Numbered from the stretch's first letter, positions 28,823-40,175 are shown. The stretch: DNA of 64,000 bases from Symbiodinium natans (GCA_905221605.1 CAJNDS010002628.1:25001-89000); one strand, 5' to 3'. Translations and numbers: made by a program. Notes: generated from the sequence alone by a model not told the origin.

Positions 28823-28929
28823 TTTCATAAGTGAAATATTTTCTTAATGTTGTGGGATTCTTCGGGCGGCTGGGTATTTTTCTGGAGTAATAATTTCTTG
28901 ACTAGTGAATGCTTGGACTTGAGATGCTG

Positions 28930-29056
28930 AACCCTAAACCCTAAACCCTAAACCCTAAACCCTAAACCCTAAACCCTAAACCCTAAACCCTAAACCCTAA
29001 ACCCTAAACCCTAAACCCTAAACCCTAAACCCTAAACCCTAAACCCTAAACCCTAA
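28930..29056. repeat. long CCCTAAA array
   Basis: About 18 near-perfect CCCTAAA units ending in CCCTAACCACAG, which reads as a splice acceptor for the exon-like island at 29063. Confidence 0.93.
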
Positions 29057-29062
29057 CCACAG

Positions 29063-29151
29063 GCTGTCCAAGAGTTCGTCGATGCAGACGGGCCCCGGGT
29101 TCTCTGCGGCGTGCTGGAAAAGGCGCCCCGAGCTCGAACACCCACCGCAGG
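29063..29151 (+). CDS. candidate internal exon
   Basis: 89 nt after the long CCCTAAA array and ACCACAG|G; reads AVQEFVDADGPRVLCGVLEK and on, with no stop. Donor GC at GG|GCTTAGGG, itself a telomere-type unit. Confidence 0.5.
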
Positions 29152-29159
29152 GCTTAGGG

Positions 29160-29560
29160 TTTGGGGTTTAGGGTTAGGGGTTTAGGGGTTTAGGGTTTCG
29201 GGCTTCGGGTTTGGGTTTTCGGGTTTAGGGTTTGGGTTTAGGGGTTTGGGGTTGAGGGTGTTTTTGGGTTTAGGGCTTGGGGTTTAGGGTTTCGGGTTTG
29301 GGTTTTCGGATTTAGGGTTTGGGTTTTGGGGTTTGGGGTTTAGGGTGGTTGAGGGTTTAGGGTTCAGGGTTTTTGGGTTTGGGGTTCTGGGTTTTTGGTT
29401 CTGGGTTTTTGGGTTTCGGGTTGGGGGTTCAGGGTTTCGGGTCCAGGGTTTAAGGGTTTCGGGTCCGGGGTTTAAGGGTTTCGGGGTTCGGGGTTTAACG
29501 GTTTCGGGTTCGGGGTTTAAGGGTTTCGGGTTCGGGGTTTGGGGTTTAGGGTACGCTTGA
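29160..29560. repeat. degenerate GGGTTT-rich tract
   Basis: About 400 bp of scrambled GGGTTTA, GGGTTTC and GGTTTGG units. No gene; the open frame across it (about 75 codons) is repeat-derived. Confidence 0.8.
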
Positions 29561-29630
29561 CAAGGTGATTTCCCCGAAACACGAGCATCCTGGATGCTTC
29601 GGGCCCCAAATCTTCAGGATTAGGGCTGAC

Positions 29631-29710
29631 GGGTTTAGGGTTTAGGGTTTAGGGTTTAGGGTTTAGGGTTTAGGGTTTAGGGTTTAGGGTTTAGGGTTTA
29701 GGGCTTAGGG
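29631..29710. repeat. TTTAGGG array
   Basis: About ten perfect TTTAGGG units followed by a partial one. Confidence 0.9.
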
Positions 29711-29919
29711 TTAGAGTCGTGAGTCTAGGGTACTTGGGCCCTCTGGCTGGCATCCTGAAGCCCTGCCCGACTAAAACCCTGAGCCCTTGCCGAGATGGGG
29801 AAAGTGATGATGGCCAGCCGGCCACACACTTTAGGGTTTAGGGTTTAGGGTTTAGGGTTAGCTTCCGAAAAATGAGCACAGTGCGGATTTTTGCCCGAAG
29901 TCCTGCAAGGGTTCAGGCG

Positions 29920-30026
29920 CTTGGTTGCCCTCTTGCCTTTTCTGTGGTTCTGGGTTCCTTTCTAAAGTAACCAACCCCAAAAAGGGTACTGCACCCTGAT
30001 TGGAGTATGGTTACTGGGCTATCGAG
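29920..30026. mobile_element. MITE-like element, family A (degenerate copy)
   Basis: Ends CTTGGTTGCCC...GGGCTATCGAG, with internal TTCCTTTCTAAAGTAACCAA and CCCCAAAAAGGGT shared with the other family members. Confidence 0.5.
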
Positions 30027-30237
30027 GCACGGCCCACAACACTGACTTGAGCACCTACCCCCTCTACATTTTAAATTGGCTTTCGGGTTTGTGGTTTAGG
30101 GTTTAGGTTTGTAGGTTTCGGGAGCCTAAACCCTCCACCGTAAACCCTGGGCCCTAAACCCTAAACCCTCAACCCTAAACCCTAAACCCTAGACCCTAAA
30201 ATGTGGTAAGCCCTGCCAGGCCACCTTCACACCTCAG

Positions 30238-30294
30238 GAGGGCGAAAGCCATGAGCAGGGCTTCGAGGGCTCCGTTTCGGTAGAAAGTCTTGGG
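30238..30294 (+). CDS. candidate internal exon
   Basis: 57 nt, exactly 19 codons, reading EGESHEQGFEGSVSVESLG. Acceptor CACCTCAG|G, donor GG|GTTTAGGG. Phase 0 at both ends. Confidence 0.5.
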
Positions 30295-30880
30295 GTTTAG
30301 GGTGGAGAGGGCTTCGGGTATTGGGTTTAGGGTTCGGGTTTAGGGTTTAGGGTTTAGGGGTTTGGGGTTTAGGGTTTAGGGTTAAGGTTGGCCCTTTTCT
30401 TTTCTTGCATTTAGTTTTTTGGGGGAGAGGAGGGGGGGGGGGGGGGGGGGGGGGTGGGGTTAGGGCTTAATTAAAGTTTAGGGATTTAGAGGTTCTGAGG
30501 AAATTCAGAACTTTTGGGCTATGGCTGTGCCCATGGCATGAAGCCTCCGGCTGGGTCGTCTTAGGACTTCGCACCTGAAGGCCTGCACAGCCCTCAGGCC
30601 TTTAAACTCTCTAGAAAAGACTTGGGCCCTAAACCCAAAGCCCTGCACACCTAAACGCCCTCAAGTGCGTCTAGCTTTTCGGCTTCAGGGGGTTCGGTTG
30701 AGGGATTTGGGATTAAGGGTCTCTGCGTGCCGCGCGAGACATGCAAGGCTGATGTCAAAGGGGTTCAGGGTTTAGGGTTTATAGGGTTTAGGGTTCAGAG
30801 GTTTAGAGAGAGGTTTAGGGTTTAGAGTTTAGGGCTTGTTCAGGCTCATGGCGGTAAGAAGGTGTCGGCTCTTCCCGTAG

Positions 30881-30946
30881 GACAAGCACGCCGCGGCGTT
30901 CAACGCGATCATCAACACGCACCTCGGACTGTACGGGGCACACCTT
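30881..30946 (+). CDS. candidate internal exon
   Basis: 66 nt, 22 codons, starting DKHAAAFNAIINTHLGLYG. Acceptor CTCTTCCCGTAG|G and donor GTTTAGGG. Phase 0 at both ends, compatible with the exon at 30238. An in-frame stop just upstream supports this start. Confidence 0.55.
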
Positions 30947-30949
30947 GTT

Positions 30950-31560
30950 TAGGGCTTGCGGCTTGGGATCAGTACTATAATCACATGACAAAATCAGCAT
31001 GATATGAACATCATAGGAGACATCATAGGAGACTGGAATAGTATAATCACATAAGAAGGATAAACGCAATCTAATATGTGTCAATGTAATCAGATTAAGA
31101 TTAAGCTAATAGTATATAGTAATATAACAAATTGTAGAAGTATTCTAGCATACAAATCAAATATTATAGTAATACAAACTTACACAAATACATGAACATG
31201 TGAGTAACACAATACAAAATATGAAAGCAAAACATTGTAATGACATAGTAGTATCTATCCATTGTCCAGACTGGCACAAATCGCGTCGACTTGCCTGGGA
31301 CTCGCTTTGCCTACAGTTTCTTTATGGGTTATACCGAAGTTATACCGACTACTACAGGGGTAGGTTGCTATTAAGCTGTAGATAAATGAGGTCCCAGGCG
31401 GTGTGGTTCCTAGTAGGGAATGTGGGAATGAGGTACCCTATAGAATCTCTTAAAGGGTATGTATAGGGCCCTAAAGAACCAGGGATTGGTGGAGGCCTTT
31501 AGAATGCCGCGCCCGTGCGGATGTTTTTGGTACCTTTGACGACCGTCCAGATATCATCCA
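30950..31560. other. AT-rich island without telomere-type repeats
   Basis: A break in the repeat landscape, AT-rich, with CATAGGAGACATCATAGGAG duplicated. No gene recognised; a 61-codon frame at 31200-31385 is unconvincing. Confidence 0.5.
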
Positions 31561-31884
31561 GAACATTCCTCAGTGTCCCTAAACCCTAAACCCTACACCC
31601 TTAACCCTAATCACTAAACCCAAAACCCTCAGGGTTTCGGAAAACTTTGGCGGCTGTAGGCGCTGGGAGCTTCAGAGAAGCCCTCAAACCCTCCAAAACC
31701 CAAAACCCCTAAACTCCAAACCCCAAAGACCCTACACGCATCAGACATTCTGAGCCCCCCGAAAGAATGAAGCCCCAAACCCCTGAAACCGAAACTCCTA
31801 ACACCCAAACACCCTAAATCCCACCCCCTAAACCCTAACACCCGAACACCCGAACCTCTTAAATCCTAAACCCCAAACTCCTCC

Positions 31885-31938
31885 AAACCCTCAACCCTCA
31901 ACCCTCAACCCTAAACCCTCAACCCTAAACCCTAAACC

Positions 31939-31977
<39 letters not shown>

Positions 31978-32036
31978 ACCCTAAACCCTAAACCCTAAAC
32001 CCTAACCCTAAACCCTAAACCCTAAACCCTAAGCCA
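31885..32036. repeat. CCCTAAA / CCCTCAA mixed array
   Basis: About 21 units, with a homogenised CCCTCAA variant block in the middle (about 31938-31980) flanked by canonical CCCTAAA. Ends before the island at 32049. Confidence 0.88.
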
Positions 32037-32048
32037 AAGCTTTCGCAG

Positions 32049-32133
32049 TCCAGGCCTCAGTTCCGCGACGCACCAGGGTTTCGGCACGCCCTTCTGGTGC
32101 TGGTGCAGAGGAAAGGGTGGAGGCACTCCTGGG
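32049..32133 (+). CDS. candidate internal exon
   Basis: 85 nt between a CCCTAAA array (ending TTTCGCAG) and a TTTAGGG array; reads SRPQFRDAPGFRHALLVLVQ and on. The acceptor could instead be five bases downstream. Confidence 0.45.
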
Positions 32134-32164
32134 GTTTAGGGTTAGGGTTTATAGGGCTTATAGG

Positions 32165-32242
32165 GCTTATAGGGTTTAGGGTTTAGGGTTTAGGGTTTAG
32201 GGTTTAGGGTTTAGGGTTTAGGGTTTAGGGTTTAGGGTTAGG
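32165..32242. repeat. TTTAGGG array
   Basis: About eleven units, opposite in orientation to the array ending at 32036; the two bracket a coding-like island. Confidence 0.9.
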
Positions 32243-32560
32243 AGGGTGAAGGGTGTCGGGTTGAGGGTGCAGACGAGATGGAGACCTGTAGGGGCCGACG
32301 TAAGCTTAGGGTTGAGAGGTTTCGGGTTTAGGGTTGGGTACGTGTATTCCACCCCCCCCTGCTTTTTTGGCATTCTTGAGAATTTAGCCGTGTCAAGCCT
32401 TATATCCCCCCTTGTTTTTTTTGCATTCTGGAAGATTTAACCCTGTAAAAGTCTAAGGAACTTGCATTCTTGATGATTTAAACGTGTTAAGGTGTAAGGG
32501 ACTAAGCCTTATCGCACCCAATATTGAATATTGAACCCTTTTTTTCAATATTCAATATTA

Positions 32561-32876
32561 GGTGGGATCCAAGATCCAAGATCCAAGATGTCCACGGGAG
32601 AATTTCCGGAGCAATCTTGGATCCAGGGCCAGAGTGGGATCCAAGATTGCTCCGAAATTCTCCCGTGGCATCTTGGATCTTGGATCTTGGATTCTGCCTG
32701 ATATTGAATATTGGGCTGCCTGTTTGAATATTCCATATGGGGTGGGATCCAAGATCTAAGATCCAAAATGTCTACGGGAGAATTTCCAAAGCAAAGTTGG
32801 ATCCCACGCTGGCTCGGTATCCAAGATTGATCCGGAAATTCTCCCGTGGACATCTTGGATCTTGGATCTTGGATTT
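32561..32876. mobile_element. two tandem palindromic fold-back elements
   Basis: Each unit of about 135 bp (about 32561-32695 and 32741-32876) reads GGGATCCAAGATCCAAGATC ... CGGGAGAATTTCC ... and then its inverse (GGAAATTCTCCCGTGG ... CATCTTGGATCTTGGATC), so it folds into one long hairpin. AATATTGAATATTG sequences flank and separate them. Long open frames on both strands here come from the palindrome. Confidence 0.8.
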
Positions 32877-32948
32877 GCCTGCTATTGAATTTTGGGCCGT
32901 CTTTTTCACGTCAATATATTTTAGTTTTCTATATTTCATATTCCTATA

Positions 32949-33095
32949 TTCTGAATCGCAAGCAGTGTCCCCCTTATCTCTTGTACTCCTAAAATTCTGA
33001 ATCGCAAGCAGTGTCCCCCGTATCTTTTGTACTTCTGAATCGCAAGCAGTGTCCCCCGTATCTTTTCTGCTCCAAAAGTTCTGAATCGCAATCTG
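32949..33095. repeat. 45-bp tandem repeat
   Basis: About three and a half copies of TTCTGAATCGCAAGCAGTGT followed by CCCCCGTATCTTTTGT and a short A/C-rich end. Confidence 0.85.
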
Positions 33096-34620
33096 CTCAT
33101 AAGTATACGTATACTATATGGGATTGCGCCTTAAACCCTAACTCCTTAAACCCTAACTCTATAGGGTTTAAAGGTTAGGCTTTGGGTGTAATTGCCGGCT
33201 TAGGTTTAGACGCCTCAGTCGTACCCCCTAAACCTGTCAACCTTAACCTTATAGGGTTGGGGTGCCTACATCATCATCGGATTTGACGAGCTCCGCGGAT
33301 ACATGTATATGACAAGGTTACAACTTTTGGCTGTGGTTATAACTATGGGTTAGGGTTTGATTTATATACACTTATGTAAACCCATAAGAATATGGGGAAC
33401 CGCATCACGCCCCAAAAAGCAAAACACAACATCTATCCTAAAGACTTTACCTTAGCTAAGATATCTCAAGCAACCATCCCCCGACAAGCAAAGCTTGAAT
33501 TCCATCATTTAACGAAATAGTTTGTTTATATTTTGAATCCCAAGAAGTAGTGAAAGTGACGAGCTCTGCGGATTCATGTATATGACAAGGTAATCACTTT
33601 TTTGCTGCGGTGATAACTATGGTTCAGGGTTTGATTTACATACATGTAATAAACCTATAAGAAAATGAGGGTAACCCCATCACGCCCCAATAAGCAAAAC
33701 AAAACATCCTTCCCAAAAGCTTTACCTTAGCTAAGATATCTCACGCAACCATCCCCCGATAAGCACAACCTGATTTCCATCATATAACAATATGGTTTGT
33801 TTACATTTTGACTCCCATGAAGTCGTGAAAAGACGTTTGCTCACAGTATTCTCGCGCCACCGGGACGAAAGCCTTACAAACATAGGCATAACCCTGTGGG
33901 ATTTAAGGCTTAGGGATTTAAGCCCCAAGCCCTATAGGGTTTTTAAGGTTCTATCGTACAGGTAATGCCCAAACCTTAAACCCTACTCCTTTAAACCCTA
34001 TAGGGTTCAATGGTTCAAGAAAGCCTAAGGTCTGGGCATGTATACCTTCAGCACCCTTAAGGGTCAAAACCTTTGAACCTTGTAGAGGTTTATCGGGTTT
34101 TAGGGTTCTGAGCCTAAATGGTTCAGGGTTAAGGTTTAACTGCCCGAACCTTCAACCCTTAAGGTTAAAACTCTATGAGTTTTCGTTTCAAATGCTTCAT
34201 GGGTTTAGGTTTAAAGTTTAATGCCTAAATCACTAACCTTGACTCTATCGTGTTGAACGGTTAGGGTTTAGGTTTCATTGCGGGCTTAATTTTCAATGCC
34301 TCAATCTGAAACCCCAAGCCTGTCAACCTTAACCCTATAGGGTTGGGGTGCCTACATCATGATCGACTTATTGCTGTGGTTATAAAGGTGGTGTAGGGTT
34401 TGAAATATATACGTTTATGTAAACCTATAAAAAAAGAGGGGAACCGTAATAGGCGGACGCCCGAATAATCAGGGGGGGATATACATCAGCCCTTAGGCTT
34501 TTGGGTTTCGGGGTTTAGGGTTTAGGGTTAGGGGTTTAGGGTTTAGGGTTGGAGGTTTAGGGTTTACCCTGCTCGGGCCCGATATCCATTGCTGGCTTTA
34601 AGGTGACATTTTAGGGGTTT
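33096..34620. other. gene-poor stretch with short TATAGGGTTT palindromes
   Basis: Apart from the tandem duplication, this is degenerate AACCCTATAGGGTT-like sequence in both orientations. I see no exon-like island or RNA gene. Confidence 0.5.
33277..33838. repeat. tandem duplication of about 280 bp
   Basis: 33277-33553 and 33557-33838 are about 80-85% alike by eye: CATGTATATGACAAGGT, then CATCACGCCCCAA, TTTACCTTAGCTAAGATATC and CAACCATCCCCCGA in order. A partial third copy lies at about 34330-34450. No coding sign. Confidence 0.8.
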
Positions 34621-35117
34621 AGGCTTTCGGATTTGGGGCAACACTTTGGGTATTTCCGAATTTAGGGGGTAAGTGCCCCACCCCACTCCCCTTCCCAAGA
34701 GAAAATGAAGATACGAAACCCTTATGGGCTTTACGCAAATTGTAAGCCCTCAGCCCGGGCTTAGACTTGCGAATGAAATGCAGCAAGTTTCCTGGTTGAC
34801 GGTTTATGGGGTCTAATGCCCAGCGCCCTGACCCAGATTGAGAAACTGCGGCCGGAAGGCTCACCCGTCCTTCCTAAAGCTGCACAAAAAGGGATCTCAA
34901 ACCCTAAACCTGAAACCCTGAAACCTTAAACCTGAAACCCTAAACCCTAAACCTGAAACCCTAAACCCTCGAGGGTTTAGGCCCCCAAAAGTACTGAGAA
35001 CCATCGCTTGTGGCCCAAAGTAGGGAAGCACGAGGGTTAGCCGATGTACAGGCTCTTAGGACCTTTAAGGGCTCTTCTACAACCAACGACCAGGCTGCGT
35101 TTAGGATGTAGGTTTGT

Positions 35118-35249
35118 GGGGTTTAGGGTTTAGGGTTTAGGGTTTAGGGTTTAGGGTTTAGGGTTTAGGGTTTAGGGTTTAGGGTTTAGGGTTTAGGGGT
35201 TTAGGGTTTAGGGTTTAGGGTTTAGGGTTTAGGGTTTAGGGTTTAGGGA
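35118..35249. repeat. TTTAGGG array
   Basis: About 19 units with a single TTTAGGGG variant near 35194. Confidence 0.92.
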
Positions 35250-35261
35250 GTATTTCTGCAG

Positions 35262-35316
35262 AGGCAGACTGGAGCTGTCTGCAACGTGGCCGACGAGATG
35301 GACAAGGCTGCGCAGG
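35262..35316 (+). CDS. candidate internal exon
   Basis: Acceptor ATTTCTGCAG; reads RQTGAVCNVADEMDKAAQ. GC donor. Here the upstream array is G-rich, so array orientation is not an absolute rule. Confidence 0.45.
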
Positions 35317-35592
35317 GCAAAAGTCTTGGGGCTGAGGGCTATCGGGTTTATCAGCCCTAAACCCTAAACCCTAAACCCTAAACCCTAAACCCTAAACCCT
35401 AAACTCTAAACCCCTAAACCCCTAAACCCTTAAACCCTAAACCCTAAACCCAGGCTTCGGGCCCTACGCCGCAGTGCCCGCACCTTTAAGCCCCAAAAGG
35501 TACCACAGGCGCTTTACCTGGGCACTTGTACAGGAAAGGCGACAGAAGATTTAGGGTTTAGGGTTTAGGGTTTAGGGTTTAGGGTTTCGAAG

Positions 35593-35650
35593 AAGAAGGG
35601 ACCCCTCCCGTCGGAAGTCGACAAAGTAGTTGAACTGCAACAGCTGCATG
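35593..35650 (+). CDS. candidate internal exon
   Basis: Between a TTTAGGG and a CCCTAAA array; one frame reads KKGPLPSEVDKVVELQQLHG. Donor unclear. The minus strand is also open, so the strand is less certain here. Confidence 0.35.
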
Positions 35651-35709
35651 GACTTCCTTCAACCCTAAACCCTAAACCCTAAACCCTAAACCCTAAACCC
35701 TAAACCCAG

Positions 35710-35729
35710 GAGGCACAGCGCTTCTCCCG
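35710..35729 (+). CDS. candidate micro-exon
   Basis: 20 nt directly after CCCTAAACCCAG|G with a textbook donor CCCG|GTAAGAG; frame EAQRFS. Confidence 0.35.
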
Positions 35730-36319
35730 GTAAGAGGGTTCATGAGAAATGCCACAGGTGCAGAACTTATAAATGTTGGTCGTGTATGTGTATCTATTCG
35801 AAAGTATCACAGGAAGTGCTCGTCCTACACGCAACATGGAGGAGAAGATGTTTTGTCGGACGTGGTTGCAGTCACCCTGTCTGTGCGCATCGTATTTGCG
35901 TTGTTTGTTGAACCAGTGGTGGTCGATGTGGACATAAGGTTGTCAAAAGTACTTGCAATTACAGTGTAAGTTTTCTTATGTCGCTCCTACACGGCTAGCG
36001 CGTCGTTTGGCAGGACACACTGAAAAGCGGAATTTGAACAAATCGGAGAGGGGGAAGGTTGTCCTTTTAGGTGGTGTTCCCCCTATAGGCCCTTAGTACG
36101 TAGTAATTTAAAAACCCGCTTGGGGCCGGGTTGAGGGCTTCCAGACTCCCAAACCCCCTGCATCCCCATTTCGGGAAACAGGGCTTAGGGTTTCCATGCC
36201 CCCAAACACCCCAAAACCCTGAATCCTAAACCCTAAACCCCAAACCCCCTAAATCCTAACCCTAAACACCCCAAATCCTAAACGCCCCATAGCCCTAAAC
36301 CCTAAACACTTGTGCTCAG

Positions 36320-36388
36320 CTGGTGCTGTCGCCCATCATGAAGTCGCTCCGGGACTTTCGCAGCTCGGGGTCCACGAGCCGCGATGAG
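36320..36388 (+). CDS. candidate internal exon
   Basis: 69 nt, 23 codons, beginning LVLSPIMKSLRDFRSSGSTS. Acceptor TTGTGCTCAG; GC donor GATGAG|GC. Phase 0 at both ends, compatible with the next at 36886. Confidence 0.5.
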
Positions 36389-36885
36389 GCCTGTGGGCTT
36401 TTGCAGGCTTTAGGGTTCTTGGGGCTTATAGGGTTCTTGGGGTTTAGGGTTTAGGGTTCTTAGGGCTTACAAGGTTTTGTAGAGTTTAACAGGCTTTAGG
36501 GTTCAAGGGCTTATAGGATTCTTAGGGTTTATGGCGTTTTGGGGGGTTTGTCGAGTTTGTAAGGTTCTTAGGGTGTTTAGGGTTTAGGGTTTAGGGTTTA
36601 GGGTTTAGGGTTTAGGGTTTAGGTGTGGTCTGTGGGGGGCATCGGCCCTGTAATCGGATGCCCTCAAGCGGATGGATTTAAGGCTTCCGATGGGTTTGAG
36701 CTTCGGGGCCCTGAAAGCCGCACCCTCTTAAGCCCCCTTTAACACCTCCCTGAAACCCCCCTCCCTAAATCCTAAATCCCTAAACCCTAAACCCTAAACC
36801 CTAAACCCTAAATCCCTAAACCCTAAACCCTAAACCCTAAACTCTAAACCCTAGATCTGTAACCGGGGTCTCTCCACTTGCACAG

Positions 36886-36921
36886 GTCCGCAAGATGATT
36901 GGCGAGCTGGTGGAGACTTGG
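36886..36921 (+). CDS. candidate internal exon
   Basis: 36 nt, 12 codons reading VRKMIGELVETW. Acceptor CTTGCACAG|G; donor TGG|GTTTAGGG. Confidence 0.5.
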
Positions 36922-37021
36922 GTTTAGGGTTTAGAGTTTAGGTGTTTTTGAGTTTCTTTTTTTCAGATGTTTAGGGTTTCGGGTTTAGTAAAGGTAGCTT
37001 CTCAACCCGCGGTGTCAACAG

Positions 37022-37059
37022 CATGTGTGTTCGCCAACTTGAATCAGGCCGCTGAACAC
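37022..37059 (+). CDS. candidate internal exon
   Basis: 38 nt after GTCAACAG; frame CVFANLNQAAEH; donor GTAGCT. Confidence 0.3.
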
Positions 37060-37362
37060 GTAGCTACGCGCTTTCCATGACCCTAAACCCTAAACCCTAA
37101 ACCCTGAACCCTGAACTCTAAACCCTAAACCCTAAACCCTTCCGACCTCCGAGACGCAGGGCGTCAAGTGTCCAGGCTCCTCAGGCCATATATAGACCCT
37201 AAAGCCCAAAAGGCCCTACAACCTTTCAGCCCTAAAGCCTGAGCCCAAAGGGTTTAGGGTTTGGGGTTTGGGGTTTGGGGTTTAGGGTTTATTACCCTAA
37301 ACCCCTACAACATTGATTCGGCCCTAAAGGTCAGATTAACCCTGCACCTTTCTTTTCCGCAG

Positions 37363-37407
37363 GGTACTTGTCTTGCTTTCTGTGGGCCTTGGCCGACAGC
37401 AAGTAGA
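37363..37407 (+). CDS. candidate internal exon
   Basis: Strong pyrimidine tract and acceptor (CTTTCTTTTCCGCAG|G) with donor GTAAGT. 45 nt open in one frame (GTCLAFCGPWPTASR). Confidence 0.4.
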
Positions 37408-37520
37408 GTAAGTAGAGCAAGCCCTAAACCCTAAACGCTAAACCCCAAGTCATAAGCAGCGCTTCGTCAAGACGAGTTTAGGTCTTTTTTCGATCATAAT
37501 CCGAGCACCTGTTTAATTGG

Positions 37521-37552
37521 GAGGGGTACCCCCCCCCCCCCCCCCCCCCCCC
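37521..37552. repeat. C homopolymer (32 nt)
   Basis: Uninterrupted C run followed by AAAATAAGG. Similar G or C runs occur at 30430-30454, 42346-42362, 45630-45648, 52107-52127 and 63419-63446; lengths of such runs are unreliable in assemblies. Confidence 0.85.
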
Positions 37553-38032
37553 AAAATAAGGAAGGCAGGGTTCCGCAATAATTGGACCATGGCCCTGCAT
37601 TGATTCTCTATTAAAAACAATCGGCTGCAGATCCCTGAGGTGCTGTAGCTCCGCATCTCCGCAAGCAAAGCAAGAAGCCTGCCGACAGATTTTTGAACCC
37701 CCCCCAAAAAAATTTCTTTAAATGTGGGGGGTTATGCCCATACGAAATCCACCGCAATGGAAAGTAGTCTTCCGGCGGGCTTCCGGAGAAAAAATATTTC
37801 TTTAAATATGGGGGGTTTAATTAAACAGGTGCTCGGATTAGGGTTTAAGGTTTAAAAGAGGGCTCAGGGATCCCAAGCATTTAAGTTCTAAACGCGAAAC
37901 CCGAAACCCTAAACCCCAAACCCTAAACCCCCTAACCCCCTAAACCCCTAAACCCCTAAACCCCAAACCCCAAACCCCAAACCCCACTGTAGGGTCCTAG
38001 ACTCAAAAAGCCCAGCCAAAGGAGTGGCACAG

Positions 38033-38087
38033 CCTGACGCCTTTGGAGCGTCGCCTCGTGGCCACGGTGGCTCGTCAGCCTTCTCAA
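38033..38087 (+). CDS. candidate internal exon
   Basis: After GTGGCACAG; reads PDAFGASPRGHGGSSAFS; donor A|GTTTGC. Confidence 0.35.
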
Positions 38088-38745
38088 GTTTGCTTCGGAG
38101 AATGGGAGTTCTCGGAAATTCTAGGGCTTAAGTGTACCCTAAACCCTAAACCTTAAACCCTAAACCCTAAAACCCTAAACCCCAACCCTACACCCTGAAC
38201 CGGGGTTTCCGTGCAAGTTTGAGTCTAGGGCACAAAGCCCTGAACCTCATTCAGCCCAAACCCTAAGCCTACCAGAACCCACTTCCCTCCCAACAAACTT
38301 AGGGTTTTGGGTTTGGGGCTTCGGGCTTAGGGTTCAGTATGCGCCCAAATGTGGAATACCCCAAAACTCTACGCCGTGTTTTTTGGTGACTGCATGCTTC
38401 AGGGCATAAGGGCGTTCACAAGCAGAAGAAGCCCGTTTATTATAGGTCACTTTCTGGCTAGGGGGCGTAGGAGTTAGGATGGTGGAGGGGAACTATTCCT
38501 GGGTTGTTGGAGAAGTAAGGGAATAAGCTCCCAGATAGGCGAGGCCGAACCACTGAATGCCCTGAGACGTTCAAACTCTGAAACAGACTCTGAACCGTAA
38601 GCCTTAGACGCCTGAAGCCCCAAACCCTGCACCCCGAAAGCCTCAACCCTGTAAACCCCAAACCCTAAACCCTAAACCCTAAACTAAGTGAGGGGTCGCT
38701 TCCGTCGAGCGACAGACCCCGAACGCTCGGCCGAGGGCCTTACAG

Positions 38746-38778
38746 CCCGAGCGCCCAAGCGAAAAAAGAAACGGAAAG
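38746..38778 (+). CDS. candidate internal exon
   Basis: 33 nt after CCTTACAG with donor AAAG|GTGAGG. One frame reads RAPKRKKKRK, a basic stretch like a nuclear localisation signal. Confidence 0.35.
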
Positions 38779-39289
38779 GTGAGGGTTAAGCCTCACCGTC
38801 TGTCCTGGACAGGCCAACGGACATCGGCCTTTTTTACGACAACGTCAGTACTCGGCTAAGGGATGGCCGGCACCCAGACCACCTTTAGCGTAGCTAAAGT
38901 ATAACCCCAAATCGTAACCCTTTCTCTGGTCGGTTCAGGGTTTTGGGTTCAGGGGTTTGTCGGGCCCCCCCGCCCGGGGGCCCCCTGGTCCCTGGTAGCT
39001 GGATTCCTGGACCAGGAGGCTGGCGAGGGGTCCAAACCAGCAAAGTTCCCCCCCCTCCAGGGCCTTCAGGGGCCCCGGCCAACAGTTTTCGGGACCAAGA
39101 ACCTTCTGAGGGCCCCCAGACCAAGCCCCCCCCCCCCGGCCAAGGGCTGCCGGGCCAAGGGCCCCCACACAAGGCCCCGAACCCCCCAAGGTTTATCGAC
39201 CCCTGCGGCCAAGCGTGCCCCGCCAAGGCCCCCCCAAGCCAAGCCCCCGGGCCAAGGGCCCGGCCAAGCACCCCCCCCAAGGGGTTCGG

Positions 39290-40175
39290 AACTCCACCCC
39301 AAGAGGCGCCAAGAGCCACCAAAAGGCTTCAAAAGCTTCAAAAGGCCCACTAAAAGAAGGGGGACCACAAGATTTGTCCGCGCCCACAATGAAAAATGCG
39401 ATTTTTGAATATTGAAAACGATGGTTTTAGGCACCCCTGCCCGCAATGAAAAATGTTCTCTTTGGTACTGGAATCGATGACTCCCCCAAATCAGCAAGGA
39501 CCTCTACGGGCCCTGACGTGCCGAAGGCTCGAAAAGGACCGAGGCTACCCCCAACCCCAGCCTAAACCCTAACACGGCAAAACCCTACGGCCTTCAAGCA
39601 AATAAGGGCCTCTACGGGCCCTAACGTGCCGAAGGCCCGAAAAGGGCCGAGGCTACCCCGAACCCCAGCTTAAACCCTCACACCGCAAAACCCTGCGAAG
39701 GCCTTCAAGCAAATAAGGGCCTCTACGGGCCCGAACTTGCCGAAGGGCCGAAAAGGGCCGAGGCTACCCCGAACCCGAGCTTAAACCCTAGCGATTGAAA
39801 TACTCATTGGCGAAAAACTCATTAATAGGTTCCCTGACCTTTAAATGAATAAAGCCTCTCCGGCCCCTGACACGCCGAAGGTCCGAACAAGGCCCCGAGA
39901 GACCCCAAGAGCCACCAAAATGCTTCAAAAGGCTTCAAAAGGCACCCGAAAAGAAGGGGGACCCCAGGATGCCCGTACCCGCAATGAAAAATGCGATTTT
40001 TTGGTAGTGAAACCGATGCTTAATTGAGGCCCTTAAAGAAGGGGAATCCATGAGCAGGCACAAAGGGTTTCCCTGACCTTCAAATAAATAAGGGCCTCTA
40101 CGGGCCCTGACACGCCGAAGGCCCGAAAAGGGCCGAGGCTACCCCCAACCACAGCTTAAACCCTAACAGCGCAAC
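39290..40175. repeat. nested repeats of about 115 bp and about 600 bp
   Basis: CCTCTACGGGCCCTGACGTG, CCGAAGGC-CGAAAAGGGCCG, AGGCTACCCC recurs at about 39500, 39608, 39717 and 40090. A second block (AAGAGCCACCAAAA ... AATGAAAAATGCGATTTTT) occurs at 39308-39415 and 39907-40010. Frames here are repeat-driven. Confidence 0.8.

Noticed and set aside
28568-28847. ARSFFYW repeat protein
   Set aside because: 21-bp minisatellite keeps frames open by length alone; no start or flanking support.
28930-29056. CRISPR array
   Set aside because: Repeats are 7-bp telomere-type units without spacers, in eukaryotic DNA.
38894-39497. Long Pro/Gly-rich frames on both strands
   Set aside because: Caused by GGCC- and CCCC-rich sequence; six-frame openness and no motif.
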